Below are positions 12,537-26,388 of a stretch of 64,000 nucleotides of DNA, in pieces. Position 1 is the stretch's first letter; each line of letters starts with the position of its first letter. This DNA comes from Mycogone perniciosa. Its lineage: Eukaryota; Ascomycota; Sordariomycetes; Hypocreales; Hypocreaceae. The stretch is taken from positions 62,001 to 126,000 of the forward strand of contig JAOALB010000069.1 in assembly GCA_025331125.1 (NCBI GenBank). Direction: 5' to 3'. The position numbers were made by a program, and so were the translations under genes. The notes under the pieces were generated by a model. The model saw only the letters and a list, made by a program, of their open reading frames with translations, did not search any database and was not told where the DNA came from.

Positions 12537-15500
12537 AACTAGCTTAATTGTTATTGTTAAAGATAATAGAAATTTCCTGACTTATATTAAAGTTCCTTTT
12601 AAACTCGGTCCTAGTATCGGGCCTAATTCCAGGCCTAGCTAAAATAGGAAGGTTACCTAAATACACTAAAATTCTTACTTTTTAGCCCTCTTTTTTAAGA
12701 ACTTTAAAGTTAATATTAAAATAGTTTAGTAAAGTATAATAATTCAACCTTAATAGTATATTAATATTACTTATAATACTTAATTAACTTATAAGTTTAG
12801 GCGTTAAATAATGTACTCTCTTTAAATATTAATAAAAATAAAAATAATATTATTATTTTATTAATTTTTAATTTACTTTAATTTAGCTAGCTATATATGT
12901 TAAAAGTTTAAACTTAATTTATAAATTAAAGAAAAAATTAATATTTATTAAAGGTTATAAATAAAGGTTAACTATAAATAAGGTTATTATTTTAAAATAA
13001 ATTTATAGTTACCTTTTTAATTAAACGCCCTTTAAACTTAAGTTAATAAATAATAAATCCCTTTTAATATAAACTATACTATTTTTTATATATAATATCT
13101 ATATTAATATAAAAGCTTTAATAAATAGCGGCTATATACTTTAAGCTTTTATTAACTGCACTTTTATTAAGCAATTTAATATTATTATTTAATAACTACT
13201 ATTTACTAAAAACCTTTTTTCTATTAATAAAAATACAGCTAATAAAGTTTTAAAATCGTTTATTATATAAATTGTAATTAACTTTTATAAAAACCTTTAC
13301 CTTTTTTTTATTATAAATATCTGTAATAATATATTTATTATCTTTAATCTTTTATAGTTAAAGAAATATAACTTTAATATTAATTAAAAAAAGTTAATTA
13401 TTACTTTTAAATGCTATTACTATTATAATTATTATTTTTTAAAAAATATACCTAACTTTATATAAATTTTAATAATAGTTAAAATAGAAAATGACTTTAT
13501 TAAAGGTAATATAAAAAAAATATATAACTAGTAATAAATAATTAAAAACGCTTTTCATAAAGTAAAGCTTAATTTAATTAAATAAAGAATTATACTATAT
13601 TAATAGTTATTAGTTAAAAATACTTTAAAAGAGGAAGACTATAATTTAATTAAAAAGGGAGCTTATAAATTAATTATTGTCTAAACGTTAACACTAAATT
13701 AAGATTATTATATAACTTATAAATGCAGTAAAACTAATAATGAAAAAATATTAATATAAATAATTTTAAGTTAAATATATATAAGCTATTACCTGCTTAT
13801 ATAATTTATAGCTAATAATAAAAGGGAAAACCTTTATTAAAGCTATAACTATTACTTTTTAATATACTGCTTTTATGAAACTAAATTAAACCTTGAAACT
13901 AACAGAATTATTTAAATATAATAAATATATAAATAATCGTAACTATAGACTTTATTACTTTTTATTATTAATTATATATTTATATAATAAAAGTAACTGA
14001 AAAAGAGATTAACTAAGCTATTAAAATTAAAAAAACTAGCGCCTATTAGCCTATTAAAGCTTTTAAATAAGTTTTTCTAATAAATACTTATAGGATAAAG
14101 AGACTATATTAAAGTAAAAATAGTATTATTAAAAGAAATATATAACTTTATTAATAAATACTATTCTTTAATATAACTAAAAAAAATTATAGCTGTTAAT
14201 ATAAAGAAATTTATAGCAGGAAAACTTAAATTTAACAAATTAAATATTTTGAAAAAACTACTATCCTAGCTATATAACTTATATAATACCTTCCTATTAA
14301 AGATAATAAATAAGCTTCTTTTTGTAATAAGCTTAGGACTATAAAATTAAAATATTACTAGGAAAAGACCCTTTATATTAAAAGACTAGGCTATTTTTAT
14401 TTAATAAATTATATGTAATAAGAAAATAGTTAAATAATAACTTGGCAAAAGGATTTATCTGTAAACTGCAAATATAATATACTGCTCCCCTCTTTTTAGC
14501 TGTAAAATTAAAAGGCAGTATCTATATTTATTAAAACTATTAAAGGTTAAATAATATTACTATTAAAAATCAATACCTATTACTATTAATCTAGGAAACT
14601 TTTAATACTTTAAGCTATATAAAAGTATATATAAAACTTAATATTATTACTACATTTAATAACCTTTATATTACTAAAGGAGATATATAGAAAATAGTAT
14701 TTATTATAAAGTTTAGCCTCTTTAAAATATTAGTTATACCTTTTAGCCTTTATAATACACCTATTATATTTTAATATTATATTAACTATACTTTTTATAA
14801 CCTCTTTAACTGCATTTATATAATATATTTTAATAATATTTTTATATACTTTTTAAGTTAAAAGGAATATTAAAAATATATTTATAAAGTAATAGCCTGC
14901 CTTAAAAATACTAGCCTTTAAATTAATATTATTAAATGTAAGTTTAATATAATAAAAATAAAATACTTTAATTTAATTATTACTTTAAAGGGATTAAACA
15001 TAAATTTTAAAAAGGTTAAAGCTACATTAAACTGGCAACTACTTAAAAGAGTAAAAGACCTATAAAAGTTCTTTAACCTTATAAACCTTTATTATTATTT
15101 TATTTAAAAATACTTTAAAATAGCTACACTATTAAATAAACTTTTAAAGAAAGACTAACTATATATTTAAAAAGAAAAATAGCAGGAAGCCTTTAATTTA
15201 ATTAAATATACTTTTAAATTAGCTTTAGTTTTAGCCCTTTTTAACTATAATAAATAAATAGTCTTTAAAATAAATGCCTTTAATTAAGTATTAGGCGGTA
15301 TTTTATTGCAGTATAATAAAAAAGGTATTTTACGCTTTATTATATTCTTTTCTATAAAGTATAATACTTAAAAATATAAGTCTAAAATCTATAATAAAGA
15401 ACTCCTAGCTATTATTAAAGTAATAAAAGAGTAGCGCTTAAAATTATAAAGCTTATAAGAATTTAATATTATTATAGACTATAAAAACTTTAAATACTTT

Positions 15501-16003
15501 ACTTTAATTAAAGCTTTAAATTAGCAATAAGTCTAATAGTTTAAATTTCTCTTTAACTTTAATTTCTATATTATTTATTAACCTAGCTTTAAAGCTATAA
15601 AGCCTAATGCCTTAAATAGAAAAGTAAAAGATAGGCTTATAAAATTAAATCCCTTTAATAACTGGATTAAAAATAGGTAATATACTATTTTCTTATAAAG
15701 TTCTTTTAGCTTTAAAGTTTAAGTAATATTTTAAAAAGAAATCTTATTAAATATAGAAATATTTATAAAGGCTGCCTTTATAGCTATAATAATACCTGCA
15801 GAAAATAATTTAATTAATAACCTAATCGCAGCAGTATATAAATAAAATACTATAGCGAGAGAAATAATAACTGCGCTTTAAAACCTTAATATCCGCTAAT
15901 AGCTAAAGCAGCTTTACAGGGAACTCTAGATTATAATAAATAACTGCTAAATAATAAATAGCAGAATCTATTACTAAAAGCAGCTTTTTATTCCCTTTAA
16001 TAA

Positions 16004-16176
16004 TATTACAGCACAGGAAGGCAGGTCAAGGCAAATATCGTTGTTATGCTGCAGAGAGCAAGGAAGCCCTGAGGCTCTACAGAAAGCTATAGCTAGGAAC
16101 GCGTTAGGGGCCTGGTCATATAACCGGAGCTTACATAACAGGGCATTAATATTGCGTTACGGTCGGTGCCGTAACA
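16004..16176 (-). repeat. 3' LTR of element A (173 bases)
   Basis: Pairs with 22525-22697. The ends form an inverted repeat (TGTCACGGCAC / GTGCCGTGACA in the least mutated form). Here the half next to the element interior (higher coordinates) has lost its CA/CG dinucleotides, while the outer half keeps them. Confidence 0.88.
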
Positions 16177-19100
16177 GTACCCCCCCTCCTATCTCGCTAT
16201 TTAGCCGCGAATAGCTATATTGCTTATATAAATCAAAATTCCAGGTAATTAATTTTAATACTTCTAATATAAAGGTAAATAGGGCAAATTGTATAGTTTT
16301 TAGTGTTAGTAATATATAGTTTAGTTATAGGCTTTAGTGTAGTATAGTCTTTAATTAATACTCTATAGGTATTAGTTTCTTTTTAGCTATTTCCTTTTTT
16401 TTTTTTATAATTCTTTTTAATATTTATTGCAGTAAGCTTAGCTTTTTTAGGTTTTTTATATAAAAGTCTTATATTACCCTTTTTTAAGTTTATAAGTCTT
16501 TAGCTAGTTACTATATAGTAGTATAGTATCTTTATTTAATAAAATAATAGAAACTATTATTATTATAATACTTTAAAAGCACTTTAAACTTTTACTTCTT
16601 TTATACTTTATTTATATTATCTTCCTTTTTTAATACCCTGCTTTAAATATTCTTTAACTTAGCCTTATTAATTATTTTTTATTTAAAGCGCAGTAAAGTA
16701 GCTGTTTTAAGTTATAAAAGAGAGTTATATAAGACTAGGAAAATCTTTATGCCTTTTAATAAACTAATAGCGCAGGCTTATAGGTATACCTTTATTATTA
16801 TATAAAGTCCCGCCTATTTATTATTTAGCTTCTTTATTAGCTGGTTAGTCTTTATATTTTATATATTAATAAAGACTTCTTGCCTAATAGTATAAATTAA
16901 TAATACCTCTTTTTATATATTTGCGTTTTCTTTATATTTTCTTTTTAAGGCTTTAGCGAGGGCTTTTAGTTATATAATAATATATTTAAATCGATTAGTA
17001 ATAGTATTAGCGCAGAAAAACTCTTTTTTTTTTACTGTAGAAAGGTTTAGCGGGCAGGGCTATAAAGGCTTTATCCTTAAATAAAGCTTAAAACTATAAT
17101 TAGCGAAAAACAGCAATATACTAATAGTTTCAAATACTATATTATTTACAGCAAATTTAGCTAATAAAAGCTAATAGACTTAATTATCCTAATAAAAGTT
17201 AATAAAAGCTTATAAGTATTATTTTATACTTATATTAATTCTTTTAATTTAGCTATTAGTTTTAAAATAAAAGGCTAATAACTATTTTAATATACCTTTT
17301 AATCGCTTTAAAAGTTATTCCTAGAATTTTAATATAAATTATATACTGCAGTTTAATATAATATTATTAGGTATACTATAAAGGCAGTAAATTCTATTAA
17401 TAAATATATTAGCTAGCTTTTTTACTAATAGTAAAGTAATAGGTATAAAGTAATATATTTTAGTAAAGTAGCAGACTACTATTAGTAAATACTTATAGGT
17501 AATATTATAGTAGCGGGATTTAGGCAGTAGTATAATATAGTCGATAAAGATATTTAACTATATATAAAATAAAATTAGCAGTAATTAAAGGAAACTTTAT
17601 AATAAAGAATATAAAGCTTTTATTTTAATATATAGTTTATAGGCTTATATAAATGCTTTAATATCTTTTAAGATTTATAGCTATTAATATATTTAGCTAA
17701 TAAGGTTTAGGGTTTTAAACCTGCCTAGGTATCCAGCTAGGCTATTAAAGTAGTTTCTAAACAGGATTTATATATAAAGCTTATTATTAAAGGGAATAAA
17801 AAGCTGCTTTTAATAATAGATTCTGCTATTTATTATTTAATAGTTGTTTATTGCAATTTAAAGTTCCCTGTAGAGCTACTTTAACTATTAGCGGATATTA
17901 AGGTTTTAAAGCGCAGTTACTATTTCTCTCGCTATAGTATTTTATTTATATATTACTGCAATTAGGTTATTAATTAATCTATTTTCTGCAGGTATTATTA
18001 TAGCTATAGAGGCAGCCTTTACAGATATTTTTATATTTAATAAGATTTCTTTTTAAAACATTACTTAAACTTTAAAGTTAAAAGAACTTTATAGGAGGAT
18101 AATATATTATGTATTTTTAATTCAGTTATTAAAGGGATTTAATTTTACAGGCCTATCTTTTACTTTTTTACTTAAAGTATTAAGCTTTATAGCCTTAAAG
18201 CTAGGTTAATAAATAATATAAAAGTTAAAGTTAAAGAGGAATTTAAACTATTAAACTTATCGCTAATTTAAGGCTTTAATTAAAGTAAAGTATTTAAGGT
18301 TTTTATAGTTTATAATAACATTAAATTCTTATAAGCTTTATAATTCTAAGCGCTACTCTTTTATTACTTTAATAATAGCTAAAAGTTTTTTATTATAGAT
18401 TTTATAGTTATATTTTTAAATATTATACTTTATAGAGAAAAATATAACAGGGTATACAATGCCTTCTTTATTATACTATAATAAAATATTACCTAATACC
18501 TAATTAAAGGTATCTATTTTAAAGACTATTTATTTATTATAGTTAAAAAGGGCTAAAACTAAAGTTAATTTAAAAGTGCATTTAATTAAATTAAAGGCTT
18601 CCTATTATTTTTTTCTTTAAATATATAATTAATTTTTCTTTAAAAGTTTATTTAATAGTACAGCTATTTTAAAATATCTTTAAATAAAACAGTAATAAAA
18701 GTTTATAAAGCCGAGGAACTTTTATAAGTCTTTTACTCCTTTAAGTAGTTGCCAGTTTAATATAGCTTTAACCTTTTTAAGATTTATCTTTAATCCCTTT
18801 AAAGTAATAATTAAATTAAAGTATTTTATTTTTATTATTTTAAACTGATATTTAATAATATTAATCTAAAAGCTAGCGTTTTAAAGGCAGGCTATTACTT
18901 TATAGATATATTTTTAGTATTCTTTTTAGTTTAAAAAGTATATAAAGATATTATTAAAGTATATTATATAAGTATAGTTAAAGAAGTTATAAAAAGTATA
19001 GTTAATATAATATTAAAATATAGTAGGTGTATTATAGAGGCTAAAAGGTATAATTAATATTTTAAAGAGGCTAAACCTTATAATAAATGCTATTTTCTAT

Positions 19101-21054
19101 ATATCTCCTTTAGTGATATAAAGGTTATTAAATGCAGCGATAATATTAAGTTTTATATATACCTTTATATAGTTTAAGGCATTAAGGGTTTCCTAAATTA
19201 ATAGTAATAAATTAATTCTTAATAGTAATATTATTTAACTTTTAATAGTTTTAATAAATATAGACGCTGCCTTTTAGTTTTGCGGCTAAAAAGAGGGGAG
19301 CAGTGCATTATACTCACAATTTATAAATAAATCCTTTTATTAAATTATTATCTAACTATTTTCTTATTACCTGCAGTTTATTAAGTAAAAATAGCCTATT
19401 CTTTTAATATAAAGGGTCTTTTTTTAGTAATATTTTAATTTTATAGTTTTAGGCCTATTATAAGGGAAGCTTATTTACTGTCTTTAGCAGGAAAGTATTA
19501 TATAAGTTATATAGCCAGGATAACAGTTTCTTTAAAATATCTAGTTTATTAAATTTAGGTTTTCCTACTATAAATCTCTCTATATTAGCAGCTATAATCT
19601 TTTTTAATTATATTAAAAAGTAGTATTTATTAATAAAGTTATATATTTCTTTTAGTAATACTATTTTTACTTTAATATAGTCTTTTAATCCTGTAAATAT
19701 TTATTAAAAAAACTTATTTAAAAGTTTTAGCAGGCTAATAGGCGCTGGTTTTTTAGTTTTAATAGCTTAATTAATCTCTTTTTAGGTTACCTTTATTGCG
19801 CGGATATATAATTAACAATAAAAAGTAATAAAGTTTATAGCTGCTATTATTTATATATCTATTATATTTAAGCGTGCTTTTTAATTTTAAGGTTTAGTTT
19901 AATTTTATAGAAGCAGTATATTAAAAGGTAATAGTAATAGCTTTAATAGGGGTTTTCCTTTTTATTATTAACTGTAAATTATAAAGGCAGGCAGCGGCTT
20001 TATATATACTTAATTCGGGATTATTTATACCTATATTTCCTTATTATTAATTCTGCTGCACTTATAGGTTATATAGTAATCTTAGTTTAATATTAAGGTT
20101 TATAGAATATATAGTTTATAAGCTCCTTTTCTAGTTAAGTTATAGTTTTCCTTTTTTTAAGTATTTTTAATTAATAGTTACTAGTATAATATAGTTTTTC
20201 ATTTAATTAAATTAAGCTCTATTTTATTTAAGGCATTTTTAACTATTAATTGCTAGTAATATATATTCCCTATATTAGCTTTAATAAAGTTGTTTTTTAT
20301 TTTAACTGCTATTAAAACTTATATAAAGTTAACTATATTTTTTAAAAGGCAATAGTTATAATAGTAATAGGATTTAAAAGTAATAATTAATTTTTCTTAA
20401 TTAATATTAAAGTTATATTTTTTTAGCTATAAAAGGCTAAAAATAATAAATATATTATTAAAGATATTTATAATAAAAAAGAGGCAAAATTCCTTATAGG
20501 AGCTAATTATAGTTTATATGATAAAAAGGTTTAAAATTTTATTAACTATATTTTTATTAGTAAAAAAAAAGTTTTTAACAAATAGTAATTATTAAATAAT
20601 AATATTAAATCGCTTAATAAAAGTACAGCTAATAAAAGCTTAAAGTATATAGCTGCTATTTATTAAAGCTTTTATATTAATATAAATATTATATGTAAAG
20701 GATAATATAGTTTATATTAAAAGGGATTTACTGTTTATTAATTTAAATTTAAAAGGCTTTTAACTAAAAAGGCAGCAGTAAATCTATTTTAAGATAATAG
20801 TATTATTTATAATTAACTTTTATTTATAACTTTCAGTAAAGGTTAATCTTTTCCTTAATTTATAAATTAAGTTTAAGTTTTTAATAAATATAGCTAGCTA
20901 AACTAAAATAAATTAAAAGTTAATAAAGCAGCGCTACTATTATTATCTTTATTAATATTTAAAAAAGGTATATTATTTAAAGCCTGGATTTATAAGTTAA
21001 TTAGGCGTTATAGGTAGTATTAATATACTATTAGGGTTTAATTATTATACTCTA

Positions 21055-21240
21055 CTAAGCTATTTTACTACTAGCCTTAAAGTACTGCCAGGTTAAGGTA
21101 TAGCTAGTATAGCTAGACTTAGTGATTTTAGTTTTATGCCTAATATAAATTTCTTTAGCGTATATTAGCCTGCTTCTTCTTATTGCATTTATTAAAGCTA
21201 TAACCTGCTTTTTTATAGTAAAAGTATAGTCCTTTAGCAA
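21055..21240 (-). pseudogene. Surviving gag-like frame of element A
   Basis: The only open frame of 60 codons or more in the first 24.8 kb. It is basic (many Lys/Arg) and lies in the 5' third of element A, where gag is expected. It is a fragment interrupted by stops on both sides and is unlikely to be translated. Confidence 0.5.
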
Positions 21241-22524
21241 TATATTCCTTGCAAGAGATTTAAAGGTAAAGTAGTATAGTATATATAATATCTAGCTATA
21301 TTAAATTACTAGTTAATACTAAAGCAGCAGTTTAGTTATTTACTTAATTATTTTACTGGCATTAATAATATTACTACTATTATTAATAGCTTTATTAACA
21401 CTAGCCTATTTAAGCGGCATAAAAGGCATTATAGTAAACGCCTTCTTAAAGCCTATTATAAATAGTTTAATAAAGTTAATATTATTTAGTAAAATTAAAC
21501 TTATCTAGCTTAATTATTTAAGTCTTTATAGCGTTAGTAAACTTTTAAAAAACCTTTATCTTTAAAGCCTTTATTATCTATTTAGCAGTTTTACTATATT
21601 TACTGCCTAATATAGATAACTCTGCTATAAAGTTTTAAAAAGGCTTATTTAATATATATAGGTTATTAAAAGACTATAATACCTTTTAGGATAGGTTAAT
21701 TATTTTATATTGCTTATTAAAATCAATAAAAAGTATTATACTAGTCTTTTAATACTATTAAGTAAAGTTATTAAGATTCTCAATAATAGTATTAAAGTTT
21801 CTTTATTACAGTTAATATATATCTCTTTTTAAAAGGCCTGTAATATACAAAATCTTTTTAAGTTTAATTAAAAAAATTAATTAATTATTTATAAAAGTAA
21901 TATTAATTTAAAAGCATTAGTTAATATATTTTTATTAGCATTTAATAATATTTTTCTATTTACTATTAAATTACTTAAAGTCTTTAGTTTAATAGCAGCT
22001 AAATAAGTTATTATTTTTAAAGTTTAATAGCGAGGCTGCATTTAAGGCTTTAACCTAAGCTTTAATTTATACTTTAAGGTTTTAGTTTTTAACTGCCTAT
22101 TTTAAAATTTCCTAAAAGGTTTACTTTTATTTTTCCTATTAAGCTAAGCCTTTATCTATTACTTAATTAAAAAGATAAAATTAATAATAAAGGTTATTAT
22201 CTTTAATAATTGCGTTTATTAAATATATATAGTCGCTATTAACGCTAGATTTTTATAGGGTTTTAAAGAAAAAAAGGAAAAGCGCCAGCTTTATAGCGAA
22301 GACTATAGTCTATTAGGCCAGGTTAGGTTATAGGGCAAGGTTTAAGGCATCTATATTTATCTCGCTTATAATTAGTTTCCTATCGATATAGGGTTTAAAG
22401 GGTAAAGGCTAGGCTATAGAGGCGTTATTATAGGTTTAGGATTAAAGGGGGAATTTAAAGAAGTTTATAATTAGTTAAGTATATACCTCGCAATAGCGCA
22501 GCCGAGTTAAGGGATAGCATAAAC

Positions 22525-22697
22525 TATTATAGTACAGGAAGGCAGGTTAGGGCAAATATCGTTATTATGCCGTAGAGAGCAAGGAAGCCCTAAGGCTCTA
22601 CAGAAAGCTATAGCTAGGAACGCGTTAGGGGCCTGGTCACGTGACCGGAGCTCACGTGACAGGGCGTCAACATCGCGTCACGGTCGGTGCCGTGACA
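22525..22697 (-). repeat. 5' LTR of element A (173 bases)
   Basis: Same length as 16004-16176. The last ~60 bases (outer side) keep high G+C, including two CACGTGAC words and the end GTGCCGTGACA; the inner side is mutated (tattatag for TGTCACGG). It is followed directly by the target duplication AATAA. Confidence 0.88.
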
Positions 22698-24309
22698 AAT
22701 AATAAGCTTTATATATAAATCCTATTTAGAAACCACTTTAGCGGCCTAGCCGGATACCTAGGCAGGTTTAAAACCTTAGACTTTATTAGCTGAATATACT
22801 AGTAGCTATAAATCTTAAAAAACACTAAAGTATTTATATAAGCCTGTAAACTATATATTAAAATAAAAGCTTTATAATCTTTATTATAAGGTTTCCTTTA
22901 ACTACTATTAGTTTTATTTTGCATATAGTTAAATATTTTTACTAATTATATTATACTGCTGCTTAAATCCTACTACTATAATATTACTTATAAATATTTA
23001 CTAGTAGTAGTTTACTATTTTATTAAAATATATTACTTTATACTTATTACTTTACTATTAATAGAAAAGTTAATTAATATATTTATTAATAGGATTTACT
23101 GCCTTTATAATATATTTAATAATATTATATTAAACTGCAGTATATAATTTATATTAAAATTTTAAAAATAACTTTTAAAGTAATTAAAAGTTATATTAAA
23201 ACAGTTATTAGCCTTTTACTTTAAGATTAATAGCTAGATTAAAAGAATTAATATAAATATAAAATAATACCTGTAAGCTTTTATTAACTTTTACTAGGAT
23301 AACTAAGTCTATTAGTTTTTATTAGCTGAATTTGCTGTAAATAATATAGTATTTAAAACTATTAATATATTGCTATTTTTCGCTAATTATAGTTTTAACC
23401 TTTACTTAAAGATAAAGCCTTTATAGCCTTACCCGCTTAGCTTTTCTGCAGTAAAGAAAAAAGAGTTTTTTTAAATTAATATTATTACTAATTAATTTAA
23501 ATATATAATTATATAATTAAAGGCCTTTATTAAAGCTTTAAAAAAATATAAAGAAAATATAAATATATAAAAAAAGGTATTATTAGTTTATACTATTAGG
23601 CAGGAAATTTTTATTAATATATAAAATATAAAGATTAATTAGCTAATAAAAAAGCTAAATAATAAATAGGCAGGACTTTATATAATAATAAAGGTATACC
23701 TATAAGCTTGCGCTATTAGTTTATTAAAAGGTATAAAAATCTTTTTAGTTTTATATAACTCTCTTTTATAATTTAAAACAGCTACTTTACTGTACTTTAG
23801 GTAAAAGATAATTAATAAGGTTAAATTAAGGAATATTTAAGGTAAAGTATTAGAAAAGGAAGATAATGTAAATAAAGTATAAGAGAAGTAAGAGTTTAAA
23901 GCGCTCCTAGATTATTATAATAATAACAGTTTTTACTACTTTATTAAATAAAAATACTATACTGCTATATAATAATTGACTAAAGACTTATAAAGTTAAA
24001 AGAGGGTAATATAAGACTTTTATATAAAAAACTTAAAAAAGCTAAGCTTACTGTAATAAATATTAAAAGGAATTATAAAAAAAGAAAAAAAAGAAATAGC
24101 TAAAAAAAAACTAATACCCGCAAAGCGCTAATTAAAAACTACACTATACTAAAGCCTATAACTAAACTATATATTACTAACACTAAAAACTATATAATTT
24201 GCCCTATTTACCTTTATATTAGAAATATTAAGATAAATTACCTGGAATTTCGATTTATATAAGTAATATAGCTATTCGCGGCTAAATAGCGAAATAGGAA
24301 AGGGGGTAC

Positions 24310-24475
24310 TGTTATAGTACTGACCGTAATGCGATATTAACGCCCTGTCATGTAAGCTCTAGTCATATAACCAGGCCCTAACGCATTCCTAGCTTTCCGG
24401 AGAGCCTTAGGGCTTCCTTACTCTCCACAGCACAATAACGATATTTGCCCTAACCTGCCTTCCCGTGCCGTGATA
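24310..24475 (+). repeat. 3' LTR of element B
   Basis: Inverted relative to the two element A LTRs. It starts tgttatagtactgac and ends cccgtgccgtgata, i.e. TG...TA with the last CA changed. About 166 bases, a few shorter than the A copies. It marks the right edge of the RIP-mutated block. Confidence 0.85.
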
Positions 24476-26388
24476 GAGACTGTAGAGGCTATATATTAAA
24501 TATGTGTAGCCAGTTTATTTAATTAACGAAGTGTAACTGGTATTTTAAAGGGCGAGGATCTTTGTTTATAGAACGTTTTTAAAGGAGGAGGCGTAATTTC
24601 CTTTAGTATTCGACCCTCTAGGTATAAACGGATTTTAAAGGGATTAAATGATAAGATTCCTGTCTTTTTAAAGGCAGATATAATAGTCGAGACTTTGAAG
24701 GTTTGTTTTCGAACCTCCTGGATTATGCTTAAGAACTCTAAACCTATAATTTTACTGTAAATAGATTCGGTTGCAAAATATCAAGTATCAGGCCAGGGTT
24801 GATCTGACCAGCAAAAGATGTAAGCTGTCTACTATTTCAGTGCCGAATGCCAAGTCAGAAAAGAAGGAGATCTATACGTAGTTGTCGCAGCGCAGAGATT
24901 ATGCAGCTCATAAAACAATACTACTAGTCTACCTTGGTCGACGCTTTGGGGAACCTCATGTACTAGCCAGGTCCAAAGCGTCTGCAATGGAACTTGAATA
25001 CACGCCGCTCTGGTTAATGACAGCATATACACAAACATCTGCTCGAAGATTTGGTCTCTTTGCTATAGTTCTCGTACATCTACAGCCCCCTAGACAGGAT
25101 GGTCGAAACTGAACAACCTCGATGGCCTTCAGCGCTACAACGTTGTACGAATTATTCAGCATACCGTCGGAAAAGTCATGATACGAATGAATCCACTATA
25201 GCTACCTCGTCGTTTCTAGTTCGAGGCGCAGACCGTTACCCCAACCCAGCACAGGTGTCCATCAACTGGCAAAGGGGTTGAAAGGCCGATACCCCTGGAC
25301 TAGCCCGCAAGGTAACAAGGTGGCCTGTCTAAACTAGGATATTTGTCTAAAATACTAGCCAACCATACTCCGTAGCGTAACACGGTTGTGTAGTCAGTCT
25401 AATACGGGGTAAATACGTCACAATAATAGGGCATTCTAGGCACCTGAATTTCCACTCAATTACACCGTGTTCTGTGTGTCTATTTGACTTAATCCTCTCA
25501 TCCTTATTGGTTTCCCATCCGGCCATTTTATCATAGAAAGAGAACGCCGTGCGTTCTGTTTCTCCTCACGTAAATCCACCGACTCCCCCTTGCATACCCG
25601 ATTTCCAATCATTCCAATAACTAGAGAGACGTCGACATACAATATTATTGAACATGCATTTGCCATGCGCCTTGGGTGCACAACCACGTGAATAGACACA
25701 TAGGTATGTATAGTGAGGGATAGGATCACATTGCTTTAATTTCAAGACTTTATTACTAGTGCACGAGTTTTATATACGGGGTTGAATTGTGCTTTTTTCT
25801 TAATTATTTTCCTGTGCGATCAATGGATGGCCCTCGGGGGCGGGGAGTTCATGCGCATCTTCAACACATATGTTAAAACAGCTGGCCTGAATGATGAGAC
25901 TCCAATATCGGTTAGAACAATCAATCAACTATTTCGGCCCGATGACTCACAGCAGTAATTGCATTCTCATTAACCCCCACGTTATCCTTTTCGGCCGCTT
26001 TAGAGGGAATGACACCTTACGCGGCAAACCAAGACTTGGTCAAGCGTGTCAGCGGGCTAGCAGAATACGGTTCCAAACAAGGTTAATTTTAAATCCTAGG
26101 TCCGTCTTAGGGATTACCAGATTTAGCCTACATGACTCACACTTACGGGTACTCGTATTGGTTATCGTCAATCGGGAAATTATCTCGGGATATGAAAATT
26201 GCCACTCAGGGATACGACAATGGTATATGTGTTTTTTGAGGATGTTTAATCAATTAGCTGTTGGTGTATTGGAGAGATGGAATAACGAAACTCAAGACAA
26301 CGGTTATACAGCGTGAGACATAACCACAAATTGCACAACGTCTTACACACAATATCATCTGCTATCAGCTGTGGAGAACTTGACAATT
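24476..26388. other. Transition zone without a supported gene
   Basis: Base composition rises to normal after the last LTR. Short overlapping frames on both strands (24.8-25.3 kb and 25.9-26.3 kb) share no recognisable motif and overlap one another, so I do not call genes. A dispersed repeat (25378-25634) lies inside. The last few hundred bases are presumably the promoter of the DUF4419 gene. Confidence 0.5.
25378..25634 (-). repeat. Dispersed repeat copy 1
   Basis: Read on the minus strand, this matches 50030-50291 on the plus strand with scattered differences. Shared stretches include gacgtc-n-ctagttattgga / gtc-n-cttgttatcgga near one end, gggcatgcaag/gggtatgcaag, and cacggtgtaa followed by gtggaaattc. 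At the other end it has agactgacta and aaccgtgttacgc. It is adjacent to a TACGGAGTA motif. It has no clear terminal inverted repeats, so the element type is unknown. Confidence 0.7.

Larger units (their letters stand above)
16004..22697 (-). mobile_element. Element A: complete but RIP-inactivated Gypsy LTR retrotransposon nested in B
   Basis: It is bounded by two direct 173-base LTRs and flanked on both sides by the same five bases (AATAA at 15999-16003 and 22698-22702), the usual target duplication. On the minus strand the order is 5' LTR (22525-22697), gag-like region (one surviving 61-codon basic frame at 21055-21240), reverse transcriptase/RNase H (RNase H traces near 18371-18400), purine tract at 16177-16190, then 3' LTR. 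The total of 6.7 kb is normal for Gypsy. Coding capacity is gone: C-to-T and G-to-A changes created stops throughout. Confidence 0.88.
12537..24475 (+). mobile_element. Element B: 5'-truncated Gypsy LTR element, split by element A
   Basis: The plus-strand pieces 12537-16003 and 22698-24309 match element A in inverted orientation and are rejoined if A and one AATAA copy are removed. The 3' end is intact: a purine tract ending ggggtac at 24309, then an LTR at 24310-24475. An RNase H signature (a Tyr, then LysGluLeuLeuAlaIle-like codons) lies near 15390-15425. Recognisable similarity to A begins at about 12700; the first ~1.3 kb and the 5' LTR are missing, cut at the boundary with element C. All frames are destroyed by RIP-type stops. 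Confidence 0.8.

Noticed and set aside
1..24475. CRISPR array, rRNA or tRNA genes within the AT-rich block
   Set aside because: The repeats are LTR pairs and mutated element copies, and no cloverleaf or rRNA-like sequence was recognised by eye.
24832..25281. Cluster of overlapping 60-76 codon frames on both strands
   Set aside because: Mutually overlapping, with no motif and no splice logic.
25891..26316. 141-codon open frame on the plus strand
   Set aside because: No recognisable family, and odd composition; probably chance.
26371..26388. GTG start for the DUF4419 gene
   Set aside because: Fungal nuclear genes start at ATG; the first in-frame ATG is 26389.
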